Source of the DNA: DASSUW01 sp963803335
GTDB taxonomy: Bacteria > Actinomycetota > Thermoleophilia > Solirubrobacterales > Solirubrobacteraceae
Reading direction: 5' to 3'
Length of the DNA stretch: 64,000 nucleotides
NCBI GenBank assembly: GCA_963803335.1
Contig: CAWDME010000011.1
Span: forward strand, 496,001 to 560,000
Below are positions 7,730-15,491 of the stretch, one piece after another; the first letter of the stretch is position 1; every line of letters starts with the position of its first letter. The position numbers and the translations under genes are program-made. Under the pieces are notes generated by a model. The model was not told the origin of the DNA. It was given only the letters and a program-made list of their open reading frames with translations, and ran no database searches.

Positions 7730-8686
7730 ATGAAGATACTAGCGATCGAGGCCGCCGGTCTCGAGAAAACCTATCCGGGCGAGGTGCGAGCGCTCGACGG
7801 GCTCGATCTGTCGGTGCCGGCCGGCACGATCTTCGCGCTGCTCGGCCCCAACGGGGCCGGCAAGTCGACCACCGTCCGCATCCTCACCACGCTGTCGCGC
7901 GCCGACGCCGGCGTGGCGCGGGTCGCCGGCCACGACGTGGTGACGGAAGCGCCCGCCGTGCGGCGGGTGATCGGCTGCGTCGGCCAGCGCTCGGGCGGCG
8001 ACCGCGAGGCGACCGGCCGCGAGAACGTCCGCCTGCAGGGCCAGCTCCACGGCCTGCGCGGGCGCGACCTGACGGCGCGCGTGGACGCGCTGCTGGCACA
8101 GGTCGGGCTGGAGGACGCGGCCGACCGGCTCGTCCGCACCTACTCGGGCGGCATGCAGCGGCGGCTCGACATCGCGATGGCGCTCGTACACGAGCCGCAG
8201 GTCCTGTTCCTCGACGAGCCGACGACCGGGCTCGACCCCGAGGTGCGCAGCGACCTGTGGCGCGAGATCGAGCGGCTCACGCGTGAGCAGGGGCTGACGA
8301 TCCTGCTCACGACGCACTACCTCGACGAGGCGGACCGGCTCGCCTCGCAGCTCGCGATCGTCGACGGCGGCCGCGTGGTGGCGGGCGGCGCGCCGGAGCA
8401 GCTCAAGGCCGAGCTGCGCGGCGACGCCATCAACGTCGAGCTCGCGTTCGCCGCCAACGGCGCCGTGGAGGCGGCTTTGGAGCCGGTGGTGGGCATCCGC
8501 GAGCTGGTCGTCGAGGGCACGTCGTTGCGCGCACGGGCGGACGAGGGCGCGCGGGCCGTGCCTGCGGTGCTCGGCGCGCTGGAGGCCGGCGGGATCGACG
8601 TCGCGTCGGTCACCGTGGCACGGCCGTCACTGGACGACGTCTACCTGCGCCACACCGGGCGCAGCTTCGAGGAGGCCGAGCGATGA
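7730..8686 (+). CDS. ABC exporter ATP-binding protein (DrrA type)
   Basis: 318 residues. Walker A GPNGAGKST, signature YSGGMQRRLDIAMAL, Walker B VLFLDEPTTGLD and the switch His in LTTHYLDEAD are all intact. The roughly 90-residue C-terminal extension is typical of the DrrA/daunorubicin-resistance and ABC-2 drug exporter group. Its stop overlaps the permease start by 4 bp. Expression is probably controlled by the divergent MarR protein; efflux of a drug-like or toxic compound is the likely role, with unknown substrate. Confidence 0.93.
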   Translation: MKILAIEAAGLEKTYPGEVRALDGLDLSVPAGTIFALLGPNGAGKSTTVRILTTLSRADAGVARVAGHDVVTEAPAVRRVIGCVGQRSGGDREATGRENVRLQGQLHGLRGRDLTARVDALLAQVGLEDAADRLVRTYSGGMQRRLDIAMALVHEPQVLFLDEPTTGLDPEVRSDLWREIERLTREQGLTILLTTHYLDEADRLASQLAIVDGGRVVAGGAPEQLKAELRGDAINVELAFAANGAVEAALEPVVGIRELVVEGTSLRARADEGARAVPAVLGALEAGGIDVASVTVARPSLDDVYLRHTGRSFEEAER

Positions 8687-9456
8687 CCGCCTTTCGCCAC
8701 ATGGGATACATGGCGCTGCGCGACCTGCGCGCCCTCTGGCGGCAGCCGTGGTACGTCGTGGCGACGCTCGTGCAGCCCGTGATCTGGCTGCTGCTGTTCG
8801 GCGAGCTGTTCAAGCGCGTCGCCGATCTGCCCGGCTTCGGCGGCGAGTCGTACATCGCCTACCTGGCGCCGGGCGTGGTGATCATGTCGGCGCTGTTCTC
8901 GTCGGGCTGGAGCGGCATGGCGACGATCGAGGACATCGACCGCGGCGTGACCGACCGGCTGCTGGTCTCGCCGGTCCGGCGCGGGGCGATCATCGCCGGC
9001 CGCGTGACGCAGAGCGCGGTCGTGATCGTCATCCAGTCGGTGATCATGATCGGCATCGCGCTGGCGGTCGGCGCGTCGTTCCCCGGCGGCGTGGTCGGCG
9101 TGCTCGTGCTCATCCTGGTGAGCGCGCTGCTCGGGGCCGGCTTCGCGGCGCTGTCGAACTCGTTCGCCCTGGTCACGCGCCAGGAGGAGTCGCTGATCGG
9201 CGCCGTGACGCTCCTCGTGCTGCCGCTGACGTTCCTGTCGACGGCGCTGATGACCGCCGACCTGCTGCCCGACTGGATGCACACGGTCGCGAAGTTCAAT
9301 CCGGTCAACTGGGCGATCGAGGCCGGCCGCAGCGCGACGGCCGCCGACCCCGACTGGGGCCTGATCGCGGGCAACGTCGCGCTCCTGGCCGCGGGCCTTG
9401 TGCTCGCCGCGACGCTCGCGACGCAGGCGTTCCGTTCGTACCAGCGGAGCGTGTAG
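8683..9456 (+). CDS. ABC-2 type exporter permease (DrrB type)
   Basis: 257 residues with about six hydrophobic membrane segments and the ABC-2 conserved stretch LVSPVRRGAIIAGRV in the cytoplasmic loop. The start ATGA overlaps the ATPase stop. It forms the membrane pore for the ATPase at 7730-8686; two copies of each are expected in the transporter. Confidence 0.92.
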   Translation: MTAFRHMGYMALRDLRALWRQPWYVVATLVQPVIWLLLFGELFKRVADLPGFGGESYIAYLAPGVVIMSALFSSGWSGMATIEDIDRGVTDRLLVSPVRRGAIIAGRVTQSAVVIVIQSVIMIGIALAVGASFPGGVVGVLVLILVSALLGAGFAALSNSFALVTRQEESLIGAVTLLVLPLTFLSTALMTADLLPDWMHTVAKFNPVNWAIEAGRSATAADPDWGLIAGNVALLAAGLVLAATLATQAFRSYQRSV

Positions 9457-9473
9457 ATGGCGCGGGCGAACGG

Positions 9474-9601
9474 GCGGCTGGGTGGGGAGGCGAGGGAATC
9501 GGCCGCGCCTCGGCATCGGGGCGGATTTGCAACCTATACGGTTGTTTATCCGCCCAGGGCGGGTTTCGCCCCTCGTGCCGCCGCCCTACCCCGCCGCAGT
9601 T
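9474..9601. repeat. Dispersed intergenic repeat, copy A
   Basis: The right end is the core motif GCCCTACCCNGCCGCAGTT (9583-9601, N = C). The left end (9474-9494) is an imperfect inverted copy of the same end. Between them is a two-tier hairpin: outer stem 9519-9526 with 9548-9555, inner stem CAACC/GGTTG, loop TATAC. It fills the space between the ABC permease and recQ. Other copies lie at 28813-29009 (both ends), 40144-40230 and, partly, 18934-18954. Confidence 0.7.
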
Positions 9602-9640
9602 CGCCGGGGCGAAGTATCCGACCAGGCTCCTACTGTCGGA

Positions 9641-11671
9641 GTGGTGCAAGCGCAGACATTGCTCGAGACGCTCGCGGGCCCCGGGGCCGCGTTCCGCGAC
9701 CACCAGCGCGAGGCGATCCACGACCTCGTGGAGGATCGTGCGCGCGTGCTGTGCGTGCAGCGCACGGGCTGGGGCAAGTCGGCGGTGTACTTCATCGCCA
9801 CGGCGCTGCTGCGTGAGCAGAGCGCCGGGCCGGCGCTGATCGTCTCACCGCTGCTCGCGCTGATGCGCAACCAGATCGCGGCGGCGGAGCGGCTCGGGCT
9901 CAAGGCGCACACGGTCAACTCCACGAACCGCGAGGCGTGGGACGAGGTGCGCGAGCTGCTCGCGGTCGACGCCGTCGACCTGCTGCTGATCAGCCCGGAG
10001 CGGCTCGACAACCCGACCTTTCGCGCCGAGATGCTGCCGCTGTTCTCCGAGCGCGTCGGGCTGCTGGTGATCGACGAGGCGCACTGCATCAGCGACTGGG
10101 GGCACGACTTCCGGCCAGACTACCGCCGCCTGAAGGACATGCTCGACCGGCTGCCGGCCGGCGTCGCCGTGCTCGGCACCACGGCGACGGCCAACGATCG
10201 CGTCGTCACGGACATCGAGGAGCAGCTGGGCGGCGCGGCGATCACCTACCGCGGCCCGCTCGGGCGCTCGAGCCTGCGCTTCGAGGTCGTCGAGCTGCCG
10301 GGGCAGGCCGACCGGCTCGCCTGGCTGGCGACTCACGTGCCCGAGCTGCCGGGCTCGGGCATCGTCTACACGCTCACCAAGCGCGACGCCGAGCTCGTCG
10401 CCGAGTGGCTGAACACGCGCGGGATCAGCGCCGAGGCGTACAGCGGCGAGATCGAGAGCGAGCAGCGGATCGGCACCGAGGAGCGGCTGCTGCGCAACGA
10501 CGTCAAAGCCGTGGTGGCGACCAGCGCGCTCGGGATGGGCTACGACAAGCCCGACCTCGGCTTCGTCGTCCATTATCAGGCGCCCGGCTCGGTGATCTCC
10601 TACTACCAGCAGGTCGGGCGCGCCGGCCGCGCGCTCGAGCGCGCCGAGGTCGTGCTGCTGCGCGGCCATGAGGACCGCCGGATCCAGGACTTCTTCATCC
10701 AGCAGGCGTTCCCGCCGCGTGAGCTGGTCGACCGCGTGCTCGAGCGGCTCGAAGGCGACGGAGCGACGGCGCGCGAGCTGATGGCGCACGTCAACCTCGG
10801 GCGCGGCCGGGTCGACGCGCTGCTGAAAGTGCTCGACGTCGAGGGCGCGGTGCAGCGCGACGGGTCGCGCTGGTCGCTCGTGCCCGGCAGCGACTGGCAG
10901 TACGACGCCGAGCGCTACGCGCGCGTGACCGCGCTGCGCCGCCGCGAGCAGGAGGCGATGGCCGCGTTCGGCGCCGACGGCCGCTGCCTGATGCGCGCGC
11001 TGCAGGAGGAGCTCGACGACCCCGATCCCAGCGACTGCGGCCGTTGTGCGGTCTGCGCCGGCGCTCGCTACGACGACCCGCTCGACCCCGAGCTCGTCCG
11101 CGCCGCGGCCCTCCTGCTGCGCTCGCGCCCGCTCGTGCTGGACACGAAGAAGATGGCGCCGGACGAGAGCGGGTCGATGCGCAAGATCCCCGAGGACGTG
11201 CGCGCCGAGGAGGGCCGCGCGCTGGCACGGCTCGGCGACGGCGGCTGGGACCCGGTCGTGCAAGCCGGCCGGCGAGCCGGGCATTTCGACGGTGACCTGC
11301 TCACCGCTGCCGCGGAGACCGTGAAGCGGTGGGACGCGCCGGTCGCGTGGGTCACGGCCGTGCCGTCGCGCCGCTCGGGCGACCTCGTGCCGGACTTCGC
11401 GCGCCGCCTCGCCGACACGCTCGCCGTCCCGTTCGCGGACGCGATCGAGCGCGTCGGCGACGCGCCGCCGCAGCGCGAGATGGCGAACGCGGCGCAGCAG
11501 GTCGCCAACGTACGCGGGCAGTTCGCGGTCACCGCCGACCTTCCGCCCGGCCCGTGCCTGCTCGTTGACGACGTGCGCTTCAGCGGCTGGACGCTGGCGA
11601 TGATCGCCGGCCAGCTCCGCCGCCGTGGCGCGCCCGCGGTCTACCCGCTCGCGCTGACGACCGCATTCTAG
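9641..11671 (+). CDS. recQ: RecQ-family ATP-dependent DNA helicase with C-terminal phosphoribosyltransferase domain
   Basis: 676 residues; GTG start (a second GTG follows at 9644). Helicase motifs: QRTGWGKSAVYF (Walker A, about 41), VIDEAHCISDWGHDFRPDY (DEAH box and RecQ aromatic loop, about 143) and QQVGRAGRA (motif VI). A zinc-type cluster (a Cys followed by CGRCAVC) lies near 445-470. From about 560 to the end is a ComF/phosphoribosyltransferase-like domain with the PRPP-loop-like stretch LLVDDVRFSGWT near 640. A HRDC domain is missing. It unwinds recombination or repair intermediates; the role of the fused domain is unknown. The stop lies in CTAG next to the DUF6766 end. Confidence 0.9.
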   Translation: MVQAQTLLETLAGPGAAFRDHQREAIHDLVEDRARVLCVQRTGWGKSAVYFIATALLREQSAGPALIVSPLLALMRNQIAAAERLGLKAHTVNSTNREAWDEVRELLAVDAVDLLLISPERLDNPTFRAEMLPLFSERVGLLVIDEAHCISDWGHDFRPDYRRLKDMLDRLPAGVAVLGTTATANDRVVTDIEEQLGGAAITYRGPLGRSSLRFEVVELPGQADRLAWLATHVPELPGSGIVYTLTKRDAELVAEWLNTRGISAEAYSGEIESEQRIGTEERLLRNDVKAVVATSALGMGYDKPDLGFVVHYQAPGSVISYYQQVGRAGRALERAEVVLLRGHEDRRIQDFFIQQAFPPRELVDRVLERLEGDGATARELMAHVNLGRGRVDALLKVLDVEGAVQRDGSRWSLVPGSDWQYDAERYARVTALRRREQEAMAAFGADGRCLMRALQEELDDPDPSDCGRCAVCAGARYDDPLDPELVRAAALLLRSRPLVLDTKKMAPDESGSMRKIPEDVRAEEGRALARLGDGGWDPVVQAGRRAGHFDGDLLTAAAETVKRWDAPVAWVTAVPSRRSGDLVPDFARRLADTLAVPFADAIERVGDAPPQREMANAAQQVANVRGQFAVTADLPPGPCLLVDDVRFSGWTLAMIAGQLRRRGAPAVYPLALTTAF

Positions 11672-11677
11672 ACCGCC

Positions 11678-11986
11678 GTAGCCCTCGACGCCCGTCGCCT
11701 CGTGCGGCGAGCCGACCGGCTTGGACTCGGGCGAGCCGCGCTGGCGCAGGAAGATGCTCAGCACCGCCATCGAGCCGACGGCGAGGAACTCGGACTGCCA
11801 GTTCTCCAAAACGGCCTGCGCGAACGACGACGTCGACAGGTAGCGCCAGAGCGAAATCGTCTCGCCCATGTGGGCGATCTGGTCGTTGTTGTAGTCGGCG
11901 TGGCCGGCGATCGCCTGGCCGGTGAGGGCCGCCAGGAACAGCGCCAGGAAGACCAGCGACAGGCCGTGGTCGCGAACGCGGCGCAT
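11678..11986 (-). CDS. DUF6766 membrane protein, stop codon not found at expected end
   Basis: About 102 recognisable residues: a membrane segment (LSLVFLALFLAALTGQAIAG), then the family hallmarks ENWQSEFLAVGSMAVLSIFL and RQRGSPESKPVG. Many relatives have two such halves; this gene has one. Family members, as I recall, end near ...TGVEG, but here the next codon (11678-11680 on the minus strand) is TAC and the frame stays open antisense through most of recQ to 9845. A stop mutated by one base or a sequence error is likely; the given left end is the expected stop position. Function unknown. It follows a 27-residue membrane protein gene by 4 bp. Confidence 0.7.
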
Positions 11987-11990
11987 CGCT

Positions 11991-12074
11991 TCAGTTATGG
12001 GTCAGGCCGATCACCGCGCAATACGCGATGCCGGCCCAGATCAGGACGAGGTAGAGCACGAACACCACGCGCAT
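11991..12074 (-). CDS. 27-residue single-span membrane protein
   Basis: ATG at 12074, TGA at 11991-11993. The product starts MRVVFVLYLVLIWAGIAYC and is one hydrophobic helix with a short polar tail ending THN. It lies 16 bp after the stop of the XRE regulator gene and 4 bp before the DUF6766 start, all on the minus strand, so it looks like the middle gene of a three-gene operon. I recall similar tiny genes next to DUF6766 in other actinobacteria but cannot check. The ribosome site is weak. Confidence 0.6.
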   Translation of the reverse strand: MRVVFVLYLVLIWAGIAYCAVIGLTHN

Positions 12075-12090
12075 GCGGGAGGGATGCCCG

Positions 12091-12642
12091 TTAGCCGGGG
12101 GTGACGATCACGAGCGTCGCCGCGACCGGTCCGTCGAGCGCCTCGTAGACGTGCGGGACCGACGCCTCGAAGGCCGCGAAGTCGCCCGGCCCGAGCTCGA
12201 CCGGCCCGGTCTCCGGCCCCACGCGCAGTCGGCCGGAGTGCACGAGCAACTGTTCGATCACGCCGGGCAGGTGCCCGTCGGCGTGGCGCGGCTCGCCGGC
12301 GATCACACGGAAGTCGTACATCTCGACCCGGGCGCGCTGGACCGCTGACTGCCGCAGCAGGCGCCCCTGCACGACCGCGCCGGGAATCTGCGGGCCCTCA
12401 CCGGCGCGCACGACGTGGACGGGCGTCGACGAGGCCTCGGTAAGCAGGTCGGCGAACGTCACGCCGAGCACCTTGGCGAGCCCGTACAGCGTCTCCACGG
12501 TCGGGTTGCCGCGGCCCGCCTCGAGCTCTGCGAGCGTGGCGCGCGCCACGCCGGCCTCGCGCGCCAGGCCCGCGGCGGACAGGCCGCGGCCGGCGCGCAG
12601 GCGCCGCACGTTGCCGGCGATGGTATTGACCGTTTCCTCCAT
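12091..12642 (-). CDS. XRE-family regulator with cupin domain
   Basis: 183 residues. The N-terminal helix-turn-helix (about 5-65) includes SAAGLAREAGVARATLAELE. The C-terminal half is a cupin barrel (HADGHLPGVIEQLLVHSG, GDFAAFEASVPHVYEA) that normally binds a small effector. This layout is typical for regulators of amino-acid or amine metabolism. It is divergent from an aminotransferase gene only 23 bp away, so it probably controls that gene and itself. Its ATG lies inside the spacer of the aminotransferase promoter. Confidence 0.9.
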   Translation of the reverse strand: MEETVNTIAGNVRRLRAGRGLSAAGLAREAGVARATLAELEAGRGNPTVETLYGLAKVLGVTFADLLTEASSTPVHVVRAGEGPQIPGAVVQGRLLRQSAVQRARVEMYDFRVIAGEPRHADGHLPGVIEQLLVHSGRLRVGPETGPVELGPGDFAAFEASVPHVYEALDGPVAATLVIVTPG

Positions 12643-12655
12643 GGCTGTCTAATAT
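12626..12655 (+). promoter_or_regulatory. Aminotransferase promoter overlapping the XRE start
   Basis: TTGACC (12626-12631), 18-bp spacer, TAATAT (12650-12655). Transcription would start near 12662, a few bases before the ATG at 12666, so the transcript is nearly leaderless. On the other strand the same AT-rich patch (TATATT) can serve as -10 for the regulator, so the two promoters are interlocked. Confidence 0.6.
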
Positions 12656-12665
12656 AACGGCATCT

Positions 12666-13886
12666 ATGACGGAAGAACGACAGTTTTTCAAGCGTGCCGC
12701 CCGCCTCGAGGCGGTGCACGGCTTCGGCATCGACCGCACGGCTCTCGCGGCCGACGCGGTGCGCAGCGACTGGCCGGTCCTGCGCATGGAGAACCTCGAC
12801 ACCGACCTCCCGCTCCCACCCGAGGCGATCGCGGAGACGATCGCCGGCCTCGAACGCCCCGCGTCCAACAGCTGGCTGCCGTTCACCGGCGACATGGAAC
12901 TGCGCGTGGCGATCTCCGACTTCACCGCCGAGCGCGCCGGTCGCCGCTACGACCCCGAGCGCGAGATCGTCGTCACGGCCGGCGGCACGTCGGCGATCCT
13001 CGACGTGCTGCTCGCCACCGTCGACCCCGGCGACGAGGTGCTGCTGACCGACCCGACGTACGCGGGCTTCGTGAACCGCGTGCACCTCGCGGGCGGCGTG
13101 CCGCGGCTCGTGCCGTACCGCGTGCAGGACGGCGAGTGGCGGCTCGACCTCGACGCGTTCGCCGAGGCGGTCGCCGCGCGGCCGGCGATCGCGCTGATCA
13201 TGAGCCCGTCGATGCCATCCGGCGCGGTGCTCACCGACAGCGACTGGGACGCCGTCTGCGCCGCGCTGGTCGAGCACGACGTGCCGCTGCTCTACGACGC
13301 CGGCATGGAGCGCCTGCTGTTCGACGACCGGCCGCTGGTGCACCCGGTGACGAAGCCCGGGATGGCCGAGCGCACGGTGATCGTCGGCTCGCTCTCCAAG
13401 GAGCACCGGATGATCGGCTGGCGCGTCGGCTGGGTGGCCGGGCCGCCCGCGATCGTCGAGTCCGTCGGCTGGGTGCACGTGTACAACACGACGATGCCGA
13501 CCGCGCTGTCGCGCTTCCCGGCGGCGGCCGTGCTGCGCGGCGACCAGGGCCACGTGGCCGACTGCGTCGCCGAACTGCAACGGCGCCGCGACGTCATCCT
13601 CGACGCGCTCACGGACTGGCCGGTGATCAGGCCCGCAGGCGGCTGGTCGATGCTGATCGACGCGATCGCGCTCGGCACGACGCCGCCCGAGCTGTCCAAG
13701 CGGCTGCTCGAGGACGCCGCGATCGCCGCGACCCCGATGCTCGGCTGGGGCGGCGAGGTCGCCGACCGGCACGTGCGGCTGGTGTTCAGCGCCGAGCCGC
13801 TCGACCGCCTGCGGACGATCCCGGAGCGCTTCGCCGGCACGCGCCTGGAGGCCTACGGCAGCTCGCCGCGCAGCGCGCCCGCGTAG
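12666..13886 (+). CDS. PLP-dependent class I/II aminotransferase
   Basis: 406 residues, fold type I. Visible are the cofactor region (VTAGGTSAILDVLLATVDPG), the Asp/Tyr region with YDAGMERLLF and the Schiff-base lysine in GSLSKEHRMIGWRVGW. The exact amino donor is not clear; the group includes aspartate/alanine-type and capreomycidine-synthase-like enzymes. It is expressed from a promoter interlocked with the XRE-cupin regulator and overlaps the convergent MBL gene by 34 bp. Confidence 0.88.
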   Translation: MTEERQFFKRAARLEAVHGFGIDRTALAADAVRSDWPVLRMENLDTDLPLPPEAIAETIAGLERPASNSWLPFTGDMELRVAISDFTAERAGRRYDPEREIVVTAGGTSAILDVLLATVDPGDEVLLTDPTYAGFVNRVHLAGGVPRLVPYRVQDGEWRLDLDAFAEAVAARPAIALIMSPSMPSGAVLTDSDWDAVCAALVEHDVPLLYDAGMERLLFDDRPLVHPVTKPGMAERTVIVGSLSKEHRMIGWRVGWVAGPPAIVESVGWVHVYNTTMPTALSRFPAAAVLRGDQGHVADCVAELQRRRDVILDALTDWPVIRPAGGWSMLIDAIALGTTPPELSKRLLEDAAIAATPMLGWGGEVADRHVRLVFSAEPLDRLRTIPERFAGTRLEAYGSSPRSAPA

Positions 13887-14653
13887 CGCTCGGCCGACCG
13901 CCGCACGATCGCCTTGCCGTCGGCGCGGATCAGTCTGCCCCACCAGGCGCCGTAGATCGTGCCGAAGTCGTACGGCTCGAGCGCGCTCGCGATCGCCGTC
14001 ACCGCCTCCACCGGCAGCGGGATCAGGTTCGGGTAGCTGTACATGAAGCCGACCCAGCCGCGGTCCGGGATCACCTGCACGATGTCGCCGCTCAACAGCG
14101 CTCCCTCGCCCGCATCGTGCAGCACGGTCCCGCCCGCGAAGTGCCCGCCGCAGCGGATCAGCGTCAGGCCATCGCCGAGATCGCGCGTCTCGCCCTCCCA
14201 CAGCTCGATCGCGTCGTCCGGGCGCATGATCCAGTCGCGGTCGTCGGCGTGCAGCAGCACCGGGCAGCCGAAGCGATGCGCCCAGTCGACCATGCCCGTG
14301 TAGTAGTGCGGGTGCGAGATGGCGATCGCGGCAAGGCCGCCGCGGCGCTCGATCTCCGCCGCCGCGGCGTCGTCGACGAGCGGCAGGCAGTCCCACATCA
14401 CGAACTGCTCTCCGGCGGGCACGAGCAGGGCGCGCTGGCCGATCGCGAACGGCGGGTCCATGCCGACGCCGTCGTAGGCGCCCTCGCGGCGGATCTCGTT
14501 GCGGTGGGTGGCGCGCAGGTCGTCGAGCGTCCGCCACGCCTGCCCGGACTCGGGCACGTACTGGCGGGCGTCGTCGCAGACCGGGCAGCGGTCGGGCGGC
14601 GTCTCGGCGGGCGTGAACTGGGCGCCGCAGGTCGCACAGTGGAAGACGGTCAC
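13853..14653 (-). CDS. MBL-fold metallo-hydrolase with N-terminal zinc ribbon
   Basis: 266 residues. Residues 1-40 carry two CxxC pairs (FHCATCGAQF and DRCPVCDDAR), a rubredoxin/zinc-ribbon type knuckle. The rest is a metallo-beta-lactamase fold with SHPHYYTG in the place of the usual HxHxD motif, then GGHFAGGT and the Asp in LLSGDIVQV. The altered first motif means metal binding may differ from classic members. Substrate unknown. It is divergent from phzF (19 bp) and tail-overlaps the aminotransferase. Confidence 0.82.
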   Translation of the reverse strand: MTVFHCATCGAQFTPAETPPDRCPVCDDARQYVPESGQAWRTLDDLRATHRNEIRREGAYDGVGMDPPFAIGQRALLVPAGEQFVMWDCLPLVDDAAAAEIERRGGLAAIAISHPHYYTGMVDWAHRFGCPVLLHADDRDWIMRPDDAIELWEGETRDLGDGLTLIRCGGHFAGGTVLHDAGEGALLSGDIVQVIPDRGWVGFMYSYPNLIPLPVEAVTAIASALEPYDFGTIYGAWWGRLIRADGKAIVRRSAERYAGALRGELP

Positions 14654-14672
14654 GGTCCGCGATGATGTCGCG

Positions 14673-15491
14673 ATGACCGAGGTCCTGCGTTACGCCGCCT
14701 TCACCGACCGCCCCGAGGGCGGCAACCCGGCCGGCGTCGTGCTCGACGCCGCGGGGATGTCGGACGCCGAGATGCTGCAGATCGCGGCCGAGCTCGGCTA
14801 CAGCGAGAGCGCGTTCCTCGACGGCTCCGACATCCGCTACTTCAGCCCGCTCGCCGAGGTGCCGTTCTGCGGCCACGCCACGGTGGCGACCGCCGTCGCG
14901 CTGGCCGATCGCGACGGCCCGGGGGAGATCGTCTTCAACACGGCCGAGGGCAACGTGCCGGTGCGCACGCAACGCGACGGCGACGGGCGCATCGCGGCGA
15001 CGCTGACCAGCGTGCCGCCGCGCATCGGCGACCTCGATCCCGCCGACTTCGACGAGACCCTCGCCGCGCTCGACTGGGATCGCGGAGACCTCGACGAGAA
15101 ACTGCCGCCGCGCCTCATCTACGCCGGCGTCTGGCACCCTCTGATCGCCGCGGGCACGCGCGAGCGGCTCGCGGACCTCGACTACGATTTCGAACGGCTT
15201 GGCGCGCTGATGGCCGCGCGGCGGTGGACGACCGTGCAGCTCGTCTGGCGCGAGCGCGAGACGCACTTCCATGCGCGCGACCCGTTCCCACCCGGCGGCG
15301 CGCTCGAGGACCCCGCCACCGGAGCCGCCGCCGCCGCGCTCGGCGGCTACCTGCGCGAGCTCGGACTCGTGGCGCTGCCCGCGACCGTGACGATCGTCCA
15401 GGGCGAGGACATGGGCCGGCCCAGCCTGCTGACCGTCGACATCACCGAGCGCCCGGACATCGACGTCACCGGCACCGCCGTCGTCATCTGA
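14673..15491 (+). CDS. PhzF-family isomerase/epimerase-like protein
   Basis: 272 residues. The ATG at 14673 follows a 19-bp divergent spacer. The family signature GGNPAGVVLDA near residue 16, the catalytic Glu in GYSESAFL (about 45) and the second-half motif DPATGAAAAALGGYL are present. PhzF relatives are diaminopimelate-epimerase-fold isomerases; without phenazine genes nearby the substrate is unknown. The end overlaps the convergent threonine aldolase gene by 8 bp. Confidence 0.9.
   Translation: MTEVLRYAAFTDRPEGGNPAGVVLDAAGMSDAEMLQIAAELGYSESAFLDGSDIRYFSPLAEVPFCGHATVATAVALADRDGPGEIVFNTAEGNVPVRTQRDGDGRIAATLTSVPPRIGDLDPADFDETLAALDWDRGDLDEKLPPRLIYAGVWHPLIAAGTRERLADLDYDFERLGALMAARRWTTVQLVWRERETHFHARDPFPPGGALEDPATGAAAAALGGYLRELGLVALPATVTIVQGEDMGRPSLLTVDITERPDIDVTGTAVVI

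Noticed and set aside
9845..11670. Antisense frame through recQ as a real large gene
   Set aside because: Only the first 102 codons (DUF6766) have family similarity; the rest is a shadow of the recQ codons, kept open by missing stops in high-GC DNA.
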